Shown: positions 27,140-36,220, counted from the first letter of the stretch. The stretch is DNA of 64,000 nt from Pseudomonadota bacterium (GCA_021817985.1 JAKAFK010000008.1:1-64000), one strand, 5' to 3'. Numbers and translations are program-made. Notes: generated from the sequence alone by a model not told the origin.

Positions 27140-28060
27140 TTAGAACATGTTCTTGCGTTCCTTGCCGCCTGCCGCGACGACCAGCGCCTTGCGAATGGCC
27201 TCGGGTGAACTCATGATGTTCACGAAGCTATGCGCGCCGATCATCGCAAGGTCCGGAAAGTCGATCGCGATGCGGAAGCGGGCATAAAGCGCGAGGACCT
27301 TGTTTCCGTCGACCAGCATCTCGTAGGGTAGGTGGGCCGTCGACTTGATGGGCCTGAAGTCGATCTGGCTCATGATGTAATGGTCATCCATGCTCTTGTT
27401 GCCGCCCGGTCCGGCCCGCATGGCGACTCCGAATTCCGTCTGCTGGGCACCTGGAATGTCGATCCGGTAAACCTCCGAGACGCCGCCTTTGCCCGCACGC
27501 AGATTGGCCTGCACGGCCGCAACCGCCGCTTGATAACTGGGGTAGGTGGCAAGCACCGAGGGGTCGGTGAAATATTCCATGCCGAACATGTAGTGATAGC
27601 GCCGCAACTGCGAAGCGGTGAGGCCGTGCGCGCCGAACGCCTGTTCATCGCCGAGCGCGGTCTTGAGCTTGGCCGCAACGGGTTCCAGCGTGTCCTTCAT
27701 GCGATAGGCGTTCGCCATGTACACCGGGTTCACATAGGAGACCTGGATGTTGGAGCCCACCTGGGTAAGCGCCACCCGCTCGGCCGCGCCGAACCCGCCC
27801 ATGGGCGAAAGGGTGGCATTGTGGAGCATCTCGGCATTGGTCACGCACACGACGGTGGCACCCGCATAAGGCGAGTAAGAGCCCGCGAGGGTGAAGCCTG
27901 CCTTCTGCAGCGCCGCCTTGGTCTGTGCGACTTGCGCCGCCATATTGCCGGGCGCATTCGATGCCAGGATGAAGGGCTTCAGAAGATCGCTGGCCTGGAC
28001 GCTGGCCGCCGCGGCCAGTCCAAGGGCCAGAACACATAGATGCTTAAGGGTCATTTTCAT
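27140..28060 (-). CDS. Secreted DUF302-like protein (copy B)
   Basis: A 306-residue exported protein, paralogue of copy A over its whole length. The signal peptide ends near VQA-S (about residue 23). The N-terminal domain has ALQKAGFTLAGSYSPYAGATV, VVCVTNAEML and VSYVNPVYMANAYRM, again DUF302-like; the C-terminal domain has YHYMFGMEYFTDPSVLATYP, VSEVYRIDIP and VLALYARFRIAIDFPDLAM. GGAGG lies five bases before the ATG at 28058-28060. Conservation of both domains in two tandem copies argues for a heteromeric complex or two specialised versions. Function unknown. Confidence 0.75.
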   Translation of the reverse strand: MKMTLKHLCVLALGLAAAASVQASDLLKPFILASNAPGNMAAQVAQTKAALQKAGFTLAGSYSPYAGATVVCVTNAEMLHNATLSPMGGFGAAERVALTQVGSNIQVSYVNPVYMANAYRMKDTLEPVAAKLKTALGDEQAFGAHGLTASQLRRYHYMFGMEYFTDPSVLATYPSYQAAVAAVQANLRAGKGGVSEVYRIDIPGAQQTEFGVAMRAGPGGNKSMDDHYIMSQIDFRPIKSTAHLPYEMLVDGNKVLALYARFRIAIDFPDLAMIGAHSFVNIMSSPEAIRKALVVAAGGKERKNMF

Positions 28061-28121
28061 GGTCGCCTCCACGACGTTTTTTTCGGATGAAGCAGCAAGC
28101 GGGCGCCGCATCCATAGCAAG

Positions 28122-28154
28122 AAGGGCTGAAGGCGTCTTTCGCCTTCAGCCCTT
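28122..28154 (-). terminator. Perfect 14-base hairpin after fadL copy 2
   Basis: AAGGGCTGAAGGCG (28122-28135) pairs perfectly with 28141-28154 around a 5-base loop. It lies between the stop codon of fadL copy 2 and the start of DUF302-like copy B on the same strand. On the minus strand only a few T follow, so it may be a partial terminator that sets a step in expression between the porin and the downstream genes. Confidence 0.55.
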
Positions 28155-28200
28155 GATGCGTTTGCTTGAGTGACTCAGGCAAGCCTTCTTGCGGCCGACG

Positions 28201-29490
28201 TTAGAACTTCACGTCGTAGGCCACGCCGAAGGAGTCTTCGTACATCTTGATGGTATCCGTGCCCCCGAATACCGGATCGGGCCCGGTCACGGAGTTTTGC
28301 ATGGCGTGCATATACGCGGCGGTCAGCTGCGAAGATTTGGAAAGATTGTAGGTCGCACCCAGGGTATAGTGGTCCTGGACAACGCCCGGGGCCAAGATAT
28401 TGAACACGACATTGGTCGCCTGAATCGGGTTGTCGCTGTGATTATAGCCGGCCCGCAAAGTCCACTGGTCGTTCAAGGCATACTGGAACCCGAGCTTCCA
28501 GACGTTCACATCCGACCACCCGAAACCCGGGCCGCCGCTTGCGCCGAGTTTGGTTCCCGCGAAGAGGACACTGGTGCTCTGGTCGCCGATGGAGCCCACT
28601 TGGCTGTAGTTGATGCGCATATAGTCTAGTGCCACGAGCGCTTGCGGCGTGATCTTGTAGGCGAGACCCACGCCATAATTCTCAGGAATGTCGAACTTCC
28701 CACCGTCCGCAAACAATCCTTGGTACTTATTGAAACTGCTCATATCCATCTTGGATGCATAAGCAGCCCCCAAACTCAGCCGGTCGGTGATTTTGCCCAT
28801 CCAGCCCACGCGCACGCCCCACCCCGTCGATGTGTCATGGCCGTTGTTGGTCAGGTTGCTAGGACTGCTCGAGTAGTTGGAAAATCCCTGAAGCCCGCTG
28901 GCCGCGAACGTCTGATAGCCGAATAAGGGCGCAATGCCGATGGCGTTGTTGGCATTGAACTTGTATGCGAAAGTGGGCGCAATGATCAGTTGCTCGAGGT
29001 CAACACCAAGCCCTGTCGAGCCGCCAAGCATGTTCGCGTTCCCGCCCGCATCGGTACCACCTGGATAGTCGGTATTCATGCCGCCATTGCCGTAAATCGT
29101 CACGCCTACCGACATATTGGAGGCCAGCATGTGGTTGTACCCGAGCTCTGGGACGTAGAAGTAGTTGCTTCCGCTGTTCGTGGAGTTATCGAATGCGCCT
29201 GCGCCGTAGGCGTTGCACGGATAGCCGGCGCCGCATGATCCGGTACGGCTCGCGCCACGGTGCGGACTGAAGATGGTCAAGCCGAGATCCAGCCGATCGC
29301 CTGCGAACACCATGCTGGCGGGGTTGTTGGCGCCCCCCATCGCGTCGTCGGCAATCGCCAGCGCCGCACCGCCCATGCCGGCCGCCTTCATGCCGTAGCC
29401 ATGCGAGAAATAGCCGTCCGTCGCCGACGCAATGCCAGGAACGATCAAGCCCGCGAATGCCAAGCTCCCTACCAATGTTCTGATTTTCAT
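28201..29490 (-). CDS. FadL-type outer membrane porin (copy 2)
   Basis: A 429-residue FadL/OMPP1-family barrel. The signal peptide ends near ASA-T (about residue 23). The N-terminal hatch motif reads GYFSHGYGMKAAGMGGAALAI...MGGANNPASMVFAGDRLDLG, and the protein ends with a Phe after alternating strands (YEDSFGVAYDVKF). A segment of about 20 residues with two Cys (GSCGAGYPC) is inserted early. The ATG at 29488-29490 has AGGAAG upstream; the frame is open far beyond but without family resemblance. It heads a leftward block of four envelope genes, so expression of all four may depend on its promoter. Confidence 0.88.
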   Translation of the reverse strand: MKIRTLVGSLAFAGLIVPGIASATDGYFSHGYGMKAAGMGGAALAIADDAMGGANNPASMVFAGDRLDLGLTIFSPHRGASRTGSCGAGYPCNAYGAGAFDNSTNSGSNYFYVPELGYNHMLASNMSVGVTIYGNGGMNTDYPGGTDAGGNANMLGGSTGLGVDLEQLIIAPTFAYKFNANNAIGIAPLFGYQTFAASGLQGFSNYSSSPSNLTNNGHDTSTGWGVRVGWMGKITDRLSLGAAYASKMDMSSFNKYQGLFADGGKFDIPENYGVGLAYKITPQALVALDYMRINYSQVGSIGDQSTSVLFAGTKLGASGGPGFGWSDVNVWKLGFQYALNDQWTLRAGYNHSDNPIQATNVVFNILAPGVVQDHYTLGATYNLSKSSQLTAAYMHAMQNSVTGPDPVFGGTDTIKMYEDSFGVAYDVKF

Positions 29491-29662
29491 CGAGAATCTT
29501 CCTCCAGCCTGTGGATTTGTTTTAGAGATTTGCCACTTATAATCATGGTTATGTGCAGCTACGGACGTGACGCTTTTTGGCCGCCGCCAAGCGTTTCTGT
29601 GGGGGTCATGATACACGAAACAGTAAGGGCCGCAAGGGTATTCACCCCTTTCGATCAGGAAT

Positions 29663-29674
29663 TTGTTGCAACAA
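29663..29674. promoter_or_regulatory. 12-base perfect palindrome TTGTTGCAACAA
   Basis: A perfect inverted repeat in the divergent region between the fadL block and the ClC gene. It has the size and symmetry of an operator. A related symmetric motif, GCAACAGTTGC, occurs in the tusA promoter region at 47093-47103. Confidence 0.35.
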
Positions 29675-29709
29675 TGCGACAAAACTTTTCTATGAATCAA
29701 AAATATTTT

Positions 29710-29738
29710 TTGATCCGTGCAACCCCCCTGAATATTGG
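29710..29738 (+). promoter_or_regulatory. Possible promoter for the ClC gene
   Basis: TTGATC (29710-29715) and TATTGG (29733-29738) with a 17-base spacer. Both hexamers match consensus at four of six positions. It would give a leader of more than 200 bases. Confidence 0.3.
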
Positions 29739-29975
29739 AGAGATTCAAGACCGGCGTCGGCGCCGATGGACCTGCGCCCGGCGCGGAAAGACCCGGCAGA
29801 CCACTGCGGCATCCAATGGCCGTGTGTCGCCGTGTTGGCGCCGTTATCGTCGGATGTTAAACTCGGGAAAAGGATCGCCTTCTTTCGTCGTAAAACATGA
29901 CCTCCCAGGGGTTGCCCGGTCGGCGCTCCATCATGGCAACCCCATGGGGAGTCAAACACTCGGCCCCTTCTGATC

Positions 29976-31388
29976 GTGTCTCAACGGTATGCCTACACGC
30001 AAATCCTGCACGGCATGGGCCACCACCTCGTGGCGCTGCTGCGGCTCGCGCGTCGGCATCTTCACCGTACGTGGCTGCGGTTCGGTGTCTTATGGGTAGG
30101 CTCGCTCATCGTCGGCCTGCTCGGGGTACTCTTCGCCAATTGGAGCAACGACGCCTCGGCAATCTTTCTGAAGTGGATCGCCGGGCGCTCCTGGCTTGCG
30201 CTCCTCATCACCCCCGCGCTTGCGGCCAGCGGCGCGTGGCTCACGGGGCGATGGTTCAGGGGCAGCGAGGGCAGTGGCATTCCCCAAGTCATCGGCGCCA
30301 TCCATGCGCCCCGCGACCCTGCACGCATCGACGGCCTGTTCGGGCCGCGCATCATCATCGGCAAGATCGGCCTGGGCCTGATGGGCCTCTTGGGCGGCCT
30401 CACGATCGGGCGGGAAGGCCCGACGGTGCACATCGGCGCATCGGTCATGTACATGATGCGCCGCTTCTTTCCGCGGGTCTCGGTGCCCACCGAGCGCCTC
30501 CTCCTGCTGGCCGGCGCCGCCTCCGGTCTGTCGGCCGCGTTCAACACGCCGCTCGCCGGCATCCTGTTCGCGATCGAAGAGCTGAGCAGAAGCTTCGAAG
30601 TGCGGACCAACGGCGTGCTGATCACCAGCATCATCTTCTCCGGCCTCATGTCCCTGGCGCTGGCCGGAAATTACCTCTACTTCGGCCAGATCAGCGCCCC
30701 TACCCTCTTCCCGCTCGGATTCTCGGTGCCGGTCATCGTGGCGTCCGTGCTGTGCGGGCTCGCCGGAGCCCTCTTCAACCTGGCGCTGCTGCGGCCGGCA
30801 CGCTGGATTCCGCGGACAGTGCTGACATGGCGGTCCAAGTCGCCCCTCCTCTGGGGCGCCGGCCTCGGCCTTCTGGTCGCGATCATCGGCGTCACGCTCG
30901 GCGGTCAGACCTGGGGCAGTGGGTACGATCAGGCTCGGCACCTGCTGATGAACCAGGGCCCCCAGGTGGGCTGGTACTATCCGCTGGCCAAGCTCGCCAC
31001 GACGGTACTGTCCTACATCATCGGCATCCCAGGCGGCCTTTTTTCGCCGTCGCTGTCGGTGGGCGCCGGGTTCGGCCAATGGATGAGCCTCTGGTTCGGC
31101 CGATATCCCCAGCCCGCGCTCGTCGCGGTGTGCATGGTCGGCTACCTCGCCGCCGTAACCCAATCCCCGCTGACCTCCTTCGTGATCGTCATGGAGATGG
31201 TCAATGGCGGCGGCCTCGTGATTCCCCTCATGGCCAGCGCCTTGGTCAGCAGCTGGGTCGCGCGGTTCTTCACGCCCCCGCTCTATGAGGCCCTCGCCGA
31301 GCAGAAATATTTTGGGGAACCGCATCAATCGCACACGCCGGTCCCGGCGCCTGCAACCGCGGCGGCAGACGCCGAGAAGGCCGGCTGA
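29976..31388 (+). CDS. ClC family chloride/proton antiporter
   Basis: A 470-residue ClC-type membrane protein. The selectivity motifs are intact: GSGIP at 99-103, GREGP at 145-149 with the gating Glu at 147, and GGLFSPSLS near residue 355. The internal Glu of proton-coupled members is present in FAIEELSR near 201, so it should exchange Cl- for H+ rather than act as a channel. There is no C-terminal CBS pair, only a short Ala/Pro tail. In acid-tolerant organisms ClC antiporters support acid resistance. The start is uncertain: GTG at 29976 has a poor ribosome site, and the next in-frame ATG is at 30015. Confidence 0.9.
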   Translation: MSQRYAYTQILHGMGHHLVALLRLARRHLHRTWLRFGVLWVGSLIVGLLGVLFANWSNDASAIFLKWIAGRSWLALLITPALAASGAWLTGRWFRGSEGSGIPQVIGAIHAPRDPARIDGLFGPRIIIGKIGLGLMGLLGGLTIGREGPTVHIGASVMYMMRRFFPRVSVPTERLLLLAGAASGLSAAFNTPLAGILFAIEELSRSFEVRTNGVLITSIIFSGLMSLALAGNYLYFGQISAPTLFPLGFSVPVIVASVLCGLAGALFNLALLRPARWIPRTVLTWRSKSPLLWGAGLGLLVAIIGVTLGGQTWGSGYDQARHLLMNQGPQVGWYYPLAKLATTVLSYIIGIPGGLFSPSLSVGAGFGQWMSLWFGRYPQPALVAVCMVGYLAAVTQSPLTSFVIVMEMVNGGGLVIPLMASALVSSWVARFFTPPLYEALAEQKYFGEPHQSHTPVPAPATAAADAEKAG

Positions 31389-31607
31389 ACCTCGCGCGCG
31401 AGCCGCGCCGGGCCTAATCGGCCCGGGCATCCATTATGAGCGACATTGGATCAGAGGCCATCGGCGAAACGGCGGGCGCGCCATGCCCGCTCAATCTCAG
31501 AGCGCCTAAGAAATCGGAAAAGGAACCACAAGCATGCCCAGGCCAGAAGGGCCTCTGAACGCCCTCCTCGATATCCACGCTGCGCGGCCGACTCGCCCCC
31601 AGGCGCC

Positions 31608-32747
31608 CTAAAAAAACCCTGCGCCGACGTCCTCGCCCGCCATCTGGCGCTTGACCGCCGCGACATCCAGCGCCTCGAGCGCGAACGGGAAAGACAGGAT
31701 ATCCGTCGGCGTGGAATCGCCATAAGGCCGGTTGCAGGCCGAGACCGTTTCATCGAGGCTCCCGGGACATCCCGAAGTCTGGAAGGGCTTTCCGGATTGG
31801 ATCTGGGCCTCGAGCGCCGACTTCTCCATGCCGAAATCCGTCACCCGCCCCGCCCCGTCGAAGGCCATGCGCGTCACGTGTCCGCCCGCATAGTCGATGA
31901 GAAAGCGCGCAAGCTGCACGCGTCGCCACTGCCCCCGGTCCACCGGGGGCCACTCCTCCATCAGAGACCCGCGTTCGGGGAAGAAGGCGAACATGTGGTT
32001 GTGCCCTCCCATCTCCTTGATGCGCTGGCAGGTCTCCAGGATCTCGCGTTCGGTTTCCCCCATGCCGCAGATCAAGTGTGCGCCAAACTTCTCCGGCCCA
32101 AAGATCTCGGCCGCCCACTCGATGGCCTCCCAATACTTCTCGTAGCGATGTGGGGAGTCCACGGTCTTGCCCCGCGTGCGCTCGAAAATCGTCGGCGTCA
32201 CGGCGTCCAGCGCCACCGTAAAGATGTCGGCACCCAGCGACTTCAGTTCGATGAGATCCTCGCGCGTCATGGTCGTCGGATTCGACAGAATCGACACCGG
32301 AATCCCAGGCAATGCCGCAACCCAGCGTGCAAGCAGAACCCGCGTGTCGGCGTCCGATGCCGGATGGGTGATCATGGAGATGCACATCCGCTGAAAGCGC
32401 CCTTGATCGCCCCCCGCCTTGACTCGCGCGATCACCTCCTCGAAGCGGGCCGTCGGCCAGTCCACCCGGATGAAGTTGCGATCCGCGAAGTCGCGCGCTT
32501 CCTCGCGATGGCGGGCAAGGCCGCAATAGGAGCAGTTGGCGCGGCATCCTTCCGGGTAGGTGACCAACAGGTTCAAGCAATGCGTGCAGCCCGTCCGATG
32601 CATGAGCCCCGGAACGAGCCCCAGCGTGATCGCCGCCGCCGTGCTCATCTGGACATATTCCGGCGAGCGCATCTGGGGCGTCTTGACATGGTAGTTCGGC
32701 CGGTACACGTGGACCGGCTGGACCTGCTCAGCACCGCCATTCATCAT
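31608..32747 (-). CDS. Radical SAM protein of lipoyl synthesis (LipS2-like)
   Basis: A 379-residue radical SAM enzyme. The cluster-binding C-x3-C-x2-C lies at C68, C72 and C75 (GCRANCSYCGLAR), with a further Cys pair at 54 and 57 (GCTHC) that may bind an auxiliary cluster. It ends the long leftward sHdr operon, next to a flavoprotein, a two-domain lipoate ligase, a second radical SAM gene and two lbpA genes. In such clusters two radical SAM proteins, LipS1 and LipS2, together replace LipA and insert sulfur into protein-bound octanoyl groups. I assign it as LipS2-like by position; the two could be swapped. A GAGGGG ribosome site precedes tandem ATGs at 32742-32747. Confidence 0.8.
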   Translation of the reverse strand: MMNGGAEQVQPVHVYRPNYHVKTPQMRSPEYVQMSTAAAITLGLVPGLMHRTGCTHCLNLLVTYPEGCRANCSYCGLARHREEARDFADRNFIRVDWPTARFEEVIARVKAGGDQGRFQRMCISMITHPASDADTRVLLARWVAALPGIPVSILSNPTTMTREDLIELKSLGADIFTVALDAVTPTIFERTRGKTVDSPHRYEKYWEAIEWAAEIFGPEKFGAHLICGMGETEREILETCQRIKEMGGHNHMFAFFPERGSLMEEWPPVDRGQWRRVQLARFLIDYAGGHVTRMAFDGAGRVTDFGMEKSALEAQIQSGKPFQTSGCPGSLDETVSACNRPYGDSTPTDILSFPFALEALDVAAVKRQMAGEDVGAGFF

Positions 32748-32797
32748 GGTTCCCCTCTGTTCCAATCCGTCTGCGGGCGCTTCCAGCGCCTCGCGCC

Positions 32798-33883
32798 CTA
32801 CGGGATCGACGGCCCCTCGGCGAAATATTCCGGAAACGCGATCCATCCCCGGCGATGCACGTCGTCACGCTGCGCCAAATCGCGTCCCCAACAGCGCTCA
32901 AGCTCCTTGCGCCGCACCACCGCGCGCGCGAGCGTGGTCTCGAACTGGTCGCGCACATCCTCTTCGAATGCGGCGAGCGCAACCTCCGGGGCACCGCGCG
33001 CCGCTTGCGCGACCGCCTCGCCGGCGCGCTCGCCGGAGATGACCGCGGCCGCAATGCCGGCACCCGACACCGGGTGAGTAAGCCCGGCAGCGTCTCCGAC
33101 CAGGAGAACGCTTCCCACCACCAACCGTTCGCGCAAGCCGCCCACCGGAATCATTCCGCCTGTACGGCTCATGATCCCGGGGCGCACGCGCCCCTCTTCC
33201 ACGAGCCGCCGGTGCAGGGCGTCGAGCGGTCGCTTGAGGTCACGCGCAAAGCGCTTGTCGACACCCAGGCCGATGTTCGCAACCGACCCTTTCGGAAACA
33301 GCCACGCATAGCCCCCCGGATAATCCCCCGACAGCCAGATGCTGGTGTCTTGGTCGCGCTCGTTGAGCGCCACCGTGTACTGCCGGGCATGAACCGTCTC
33401 CAGCGGCTTGAGCCCCAGGGCGTGCGCGACAGACGAGTGCGGGCCGTCCGCCGCGATGAGCCACCGGAAGCGGATCTCCCGCTCCGAACGGAGCCCGGCG
33501 ATGCGCGCCGCACAAGCCCCCGGATCGAGTCCCGCAAGCCGCGTCGACAGCGCCAACCGCGCACCGGCGCGTTCGGCCGTGGCCGCCAGCGCCTGGTCGA
33601 AGCGCGCCCGGTCAATCATGAGGCCGCGCGCTTCCGATCGAAAAACAGCCCCAGAGGGCAGGCAAGTCCTCATGCCCAGAATCTTCTGGGCGCTCACCCC
33701 GTCGGCCTGCGCGTATGCGCCAAGCGGCGCCGGAATCCACTCCGCGCATTGCACGGGCACACCGATCTCCGCACGCCGCTCGACGGCCAGGACGGACAAC
33801 CCCAGCGCGGCAGCGACAGCGGCGGCCGCTGCCCCGGCGGGCCCCAGGCCGACGACCAGCACGTCGGCATGACTGTGGCTCAT
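32798..33883 (-). CDS. FAD-dependent oxidoreductase, geranylgeranyl-reductase-like (LipT-like)
   Basis: A 361-residue flavoprotein. The N-terminal FAD-binding motif is GLGPAGAAAAAVAAAL at residues 12-27, with the acidic residue ending beta-2 in AVERRAEIG. A later VLLVGDAAGLTHPVSGAGI segment is the second FAD motif of the geranylgeranyl reductase/monooxygenase group, and SGDYPGGYAWLFPKG is also typical. Genes of this family sit in lipS1/lipS2/slpl clusters and have been called lipT; an electron donor role for the radical SAM lipoyl synthases is plausible. The start overlaps the slpl(AB) stop codon by four bases (ATGA), so it is translationally coupled. Confidence 0.82.
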   Translation of the reverse strand: MSHSHADVLVVGLGPAGAAAAAVAAALGLSVLAVERRAEIGVPVQCAEWIPAPLGAYAQADGVSAQKILGMRTCLPSGAVFRSEARGLMIDRARFDQALAATAERAGARLALSTRLAGLDPGACAARIAGLRSEREIRFRWLIAADGPHSSVAHALGLKPLETVHARQYTVALNERDQDTSIWLSGDYPGGYAWLFPKGSVANIGLGVDKRFARDLKRPLDALHRRLVEEGRVRPGIMSRTGGMIPVGGLRERLVVGSVLLVGDAAGLTHPVSGAGIAAAVISGERAGEAVAQAARGAPEVALAAFEEDVRDQFETTLARAVVRRKELERCWGRDLAQRDDVHRRGWIAFPEYFAEGPSIP

Positions 33884-34962
33884 GCGGCCGTTCCCGGTGC
33901 GAGGGCCGGCGCCTCCAGCGCCGCGCGCACGACCCATGCGAAGTCGGCGGGTCGAAGTCCGAGCATGTCGACCCCGCGTCCTTCGAAAAACGCTTCGATG
34001 CGTGCCTCCAGCCCTTCCAGCGCGGTATCGCGCAAGGCGGCCTCGAGGTCGGCCACCGTCCGCCGCGGGCTGATGAAGAAATCGCCCGTAAACCAGACCT
34101 GCTTGAGCCGCCCGCTCGGCACATCGAACCGCGCGCGGGCTCTGAGAAGGCCGCCCGATGTCTTCACCCAGGCTTCATGAAGGGGCTGATCGCCTGTGGG
34201 GCGATCGATCAGGCGCACCCAGTCTTCCCCGTCAATCTCGGCCAGCGTCTGCTCGAGGCGCCCTCGCTCGGCGCGGTTCAGGGTGCCCTCGACCCCGCTC
34301 ACGCCGAATTCGCGTTCAAACGCGCCGAGAAGCCTCGCCTTGACCTCCGGAAGGGCGGGGGGCGAGCCCAGGATGTCCTTGAGGCTCGATACCCGATCGC
34401 GCGCCGACGCGATCGCCTTGTCGGAGAGCTTCTCGGCCGGAATCTTGAGGACGCGCAGCATCCTCTCGATGTCGAATTCAATCAGCAGCGTGCCCTGGTA
34501 CAACAGCGCATCGCCTTCGAAAATCCCGCCCGTCCCGGAGATCTTGCGGCCGTCCACTTCGATGTCGTTGCGCGGCCGAAACGCCGCATCGACCCCCAAC
34601 GTCCGGATGCCGGCCACCGCCGCCTGGCAGATTCGCTCCGAGATGACCGCCAGGCTCGCATGGCCGAAATCGCGCTTGTGCGCATAAAGTTCCCACCCGA
34701 GCTGCGCCTCATCGCAGTAGATCGCCCCGCCGCCCGTGATCCGCCTCGACACGGCGATCCCTTGCGCCCGGCAGTAGTCGAGGTCGAGCTCTTGGTCGAC
34801 GCTTTGATGAAAGCCCAGCAGCGCGCACGGGCGAAACCGGAGGAAGCGCAGTGTGGGCGGCGCCTCGCCCGAAGCCAGCGCATCCAGCAGCGCACGGTTC
34901 AAGGCAATGTTTTCGGCCGCCTCGCGCACCCCGGTATCCAGCACGCGCCACGTCGGGCTCAT
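33880..34962 (-). CDS. Lipoate--protein ligase sLpl(AB)
   Basis: A 360-residue ligase containing both the LplA catalytic domain and the C-terminal accessory (LplB-type) domain. The catalytic part shows SRRITGGGAIYCDE at 72-85 and NDIEVDGRKISGTGG at about 132-146, with the active-site Lys at 140. The accessory domain starts near residue 255 (TSGGLLRARARFDVPSGRLKQVWFTGDFF). This family attaches lipoate or octanoate to LbpA, the lipoylated carrier of sHdr. It lies between the lipS1-like gene (nine bases upstream) and the flavoprotein gene (overlapping), all in the sHdr operon. Confidence 0.87.
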   Translation of the reverse strand: MSPTWRVLDTGVREAAENIALNRALLDALASGEAPPTLRFLRFRPCALLGFHQSVDQELDLDYCRAQGIAVSRRITGGGAIYCDEAQLGWELYAHKRDFGHASLAVISERICQAAVAGIRTLGVDAAFRPRNDIEVDGRKISGTGGIFEGDALLYQGTLLIEFDIERMLRVLKIPAEKLSDKAIASARDRVSSLKDILGSPPALPEVKARLLGAFEREFGVSGVEGTLNRAERGRLEQTLAEIDGEDWVRLIDRPTGDQPLHEAWVKTSGGLLRARARFDVPSGRLKQVWFTGDFFISPRRTVADLEAALRDTALEGLEARIEAFFEGRGVDMLGLRPADFAWVVRAALEAPALAPGTAA

Positions 34963-34971
34963 GTCTGGCCC

Positions 34972-36114
34972 CTAGCCGCCACGGGCTGCAAGGACGACCG
35001 GGACGCCCGCCAGGCGCCCGGCAAAGCGGCGGGCGCGCTCGTGCGCCACGATTTGGTCGAGATCGAGGATCAGTCCGGAGTTCTCCGCGCGGGTCGCCAG
35101 CACTTCATCGCCCACGGCGATTGAACAGCACGAGGGCGTGACGCGCACCTGGCGACCGAGGCGCGCAGCGAGTTCCACCACGCCATCCGCGGGGTGGGCA
35201 ACGCCATTGAGCCCGGCCATCACGGCATAGGCGTCGATGGCCACTTTTGCGCGACCGGACGGGCGTGCGCAACCCAGCAGGAGCGGGATGTCCGGCAGTG
35301 CCGCGCGGGCATCCATGAAGAAGCGGCCGATCTCCCCGCTTTCGGGCACCGAGAAAGGGCGCTTCGCGGGCGCATAGAACGGCATCGCCACCACGAGCAC
35401 CACGGCGGCGGGCACATGACGGCCGACGATCTCAAGCGCCGCCCGTTCCCCCAGAAAACGCCCGTAGTGAAGGCCCAGCACGATGTGCGGCACCACCTTG
35501 AGGCGCGTCGCGACCAGATGTTCGAGGCTGCGCTCGAAATCGTCCACGGTGCGGCGCAGGTGATACACCTGCGTGATGGTCTCCTGCGCGCCGATCACGT
35601 CCATCATGGCGGCATCGATCCCGCAATCCTCCATGCGATGGGCGATGTCGCGATCGACCAGCGCGGTATGCATCGCGATCTTGAACTGCGGGAAAGTGTC
35701 CTTGATCCGGCGAATGGTCGGATAATAGGGGCCGTACTCCACTTCGTTGCGGAGGTTCGAACCGCCGGTCAGCAGCATGCCGCGGGCGCCGGCGGCGATG
35801 CTGTCGTTGACCGCGCGCCACAGGGCCTCGGGCGTGCGCGCCGGGATCATGGGTTCGAGGATCTTGGCCTTGCAGTGGTCGCACTTGAGCTTGCACTCGG
35901 CCCCGGTGATCGACACGGCCGGCCACGTGTTCCGGCCGCAGGCCGAAATTTCGGAGGTGGCATAGGCCTTGAACGAAGGCGTATAGAAATTCACGCCCTC
36001 GGACGGGCGCCCTTTCCTCTCGCCGAAACGCCTCTCCAGCCCGGAAACGATCTGCGCATCGAGCCGGAGGTCGTCCAGCGGTTCAATCTGTTCGACGATC
36101 GAAAGCCAGTCCAT
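34972..36114 (-). CDS. Radical SAM protein of lipoyl synthesis (LipS1-like)
   Basis: A 380-residue radical SAM enzyme with C-x3-C-x2-C at C74, C78 and C81 (ECKLKCDHCKAK), preceded by a Cys at 59 (EISACGRNTW). The C-terminal region contains TPSCCSIAVGDEV, another Cys pair possibly for an auxiliary cluster. It is unrelated to classical LipA, which has two N-terminal Cys triads. By context it is one half of the LipS1/LipS2 lipoyl synthase pair; the other half is at the end of the operon. The ATG at 36112-36114 (MDWLSIVEQIEP) is the sensible start. Confidence 0.8.
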   Translation of the reverse strand: MDWLSIVEQIEPLDDLRLDAQIVSGLERRFGERKGRPSEGVNFYTPSFKAYATSEISACGRNTWPAVSITGAECKLKCDHCKAKILEPMIPARTPEALWRAVNDSIAAGARGMLLTGGSNLRNEVEYGPYYPTIRRIKDTFPQFKIAMHTALVDRDIAHRMEDCGIDAAMMDVIGAQETITQVYHLRRTVDDFERSLEHLVATRLKVVPHIVLGLHYGRFLGERAALEIVGRHVPAAVVLVVAMPFYAPAKRPFSVPESGEIGRFFMDARAALPDIPLLLGCARPSGRAKVAIDAYAVMAGLNGVAHPADGVVELAARLGRQVRVTPSCCSIAVGDEVLATRAENSGLILDLDQIVAHERARRFAGRLAGVPVVLAARGG

Positions 36115-36220
36115 CGTGCAACGCCCCCTTCGCCGGCGTTCGGTTTCAGGTCCCGAAAAACAGGAGGGCGATGTTCGTCGCACCGCCCCCCCTGTCGCGC
36201 CAATCGGCCGCATGCCGCCA

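Larger units (their letters stand above)
29491..29975. other. Divergent region between fadL copy 2 and the ClC gene
   Basis: 485 bases without a supported gene, relatively AT-rich in the centre. It holds a 12-base perfect palindrome, a possible plus-strand promoter, and AT-rich minus-strand hexamers (ATTATAAG near 29540) that may serve the fadL block. Any longer N-terminal extension of either flanking gene into it lacks family resemblance. Confidence 0.5.

Noticed and set aside
29491-29748. N-terminal extension of the second FadL porin
   Set aside because: The added 86 residues lack similarity to FadL and would place the clear signal peptide in the middle of the protein.
31389-31607. Intrinsic terminator between the ClC gene and lipS2-like gene
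   Set aside because: A 7-base stem CCGGGCC/GGCCCGG near 31405-31425 is present but has no T-run on either strand, so I do not call it.
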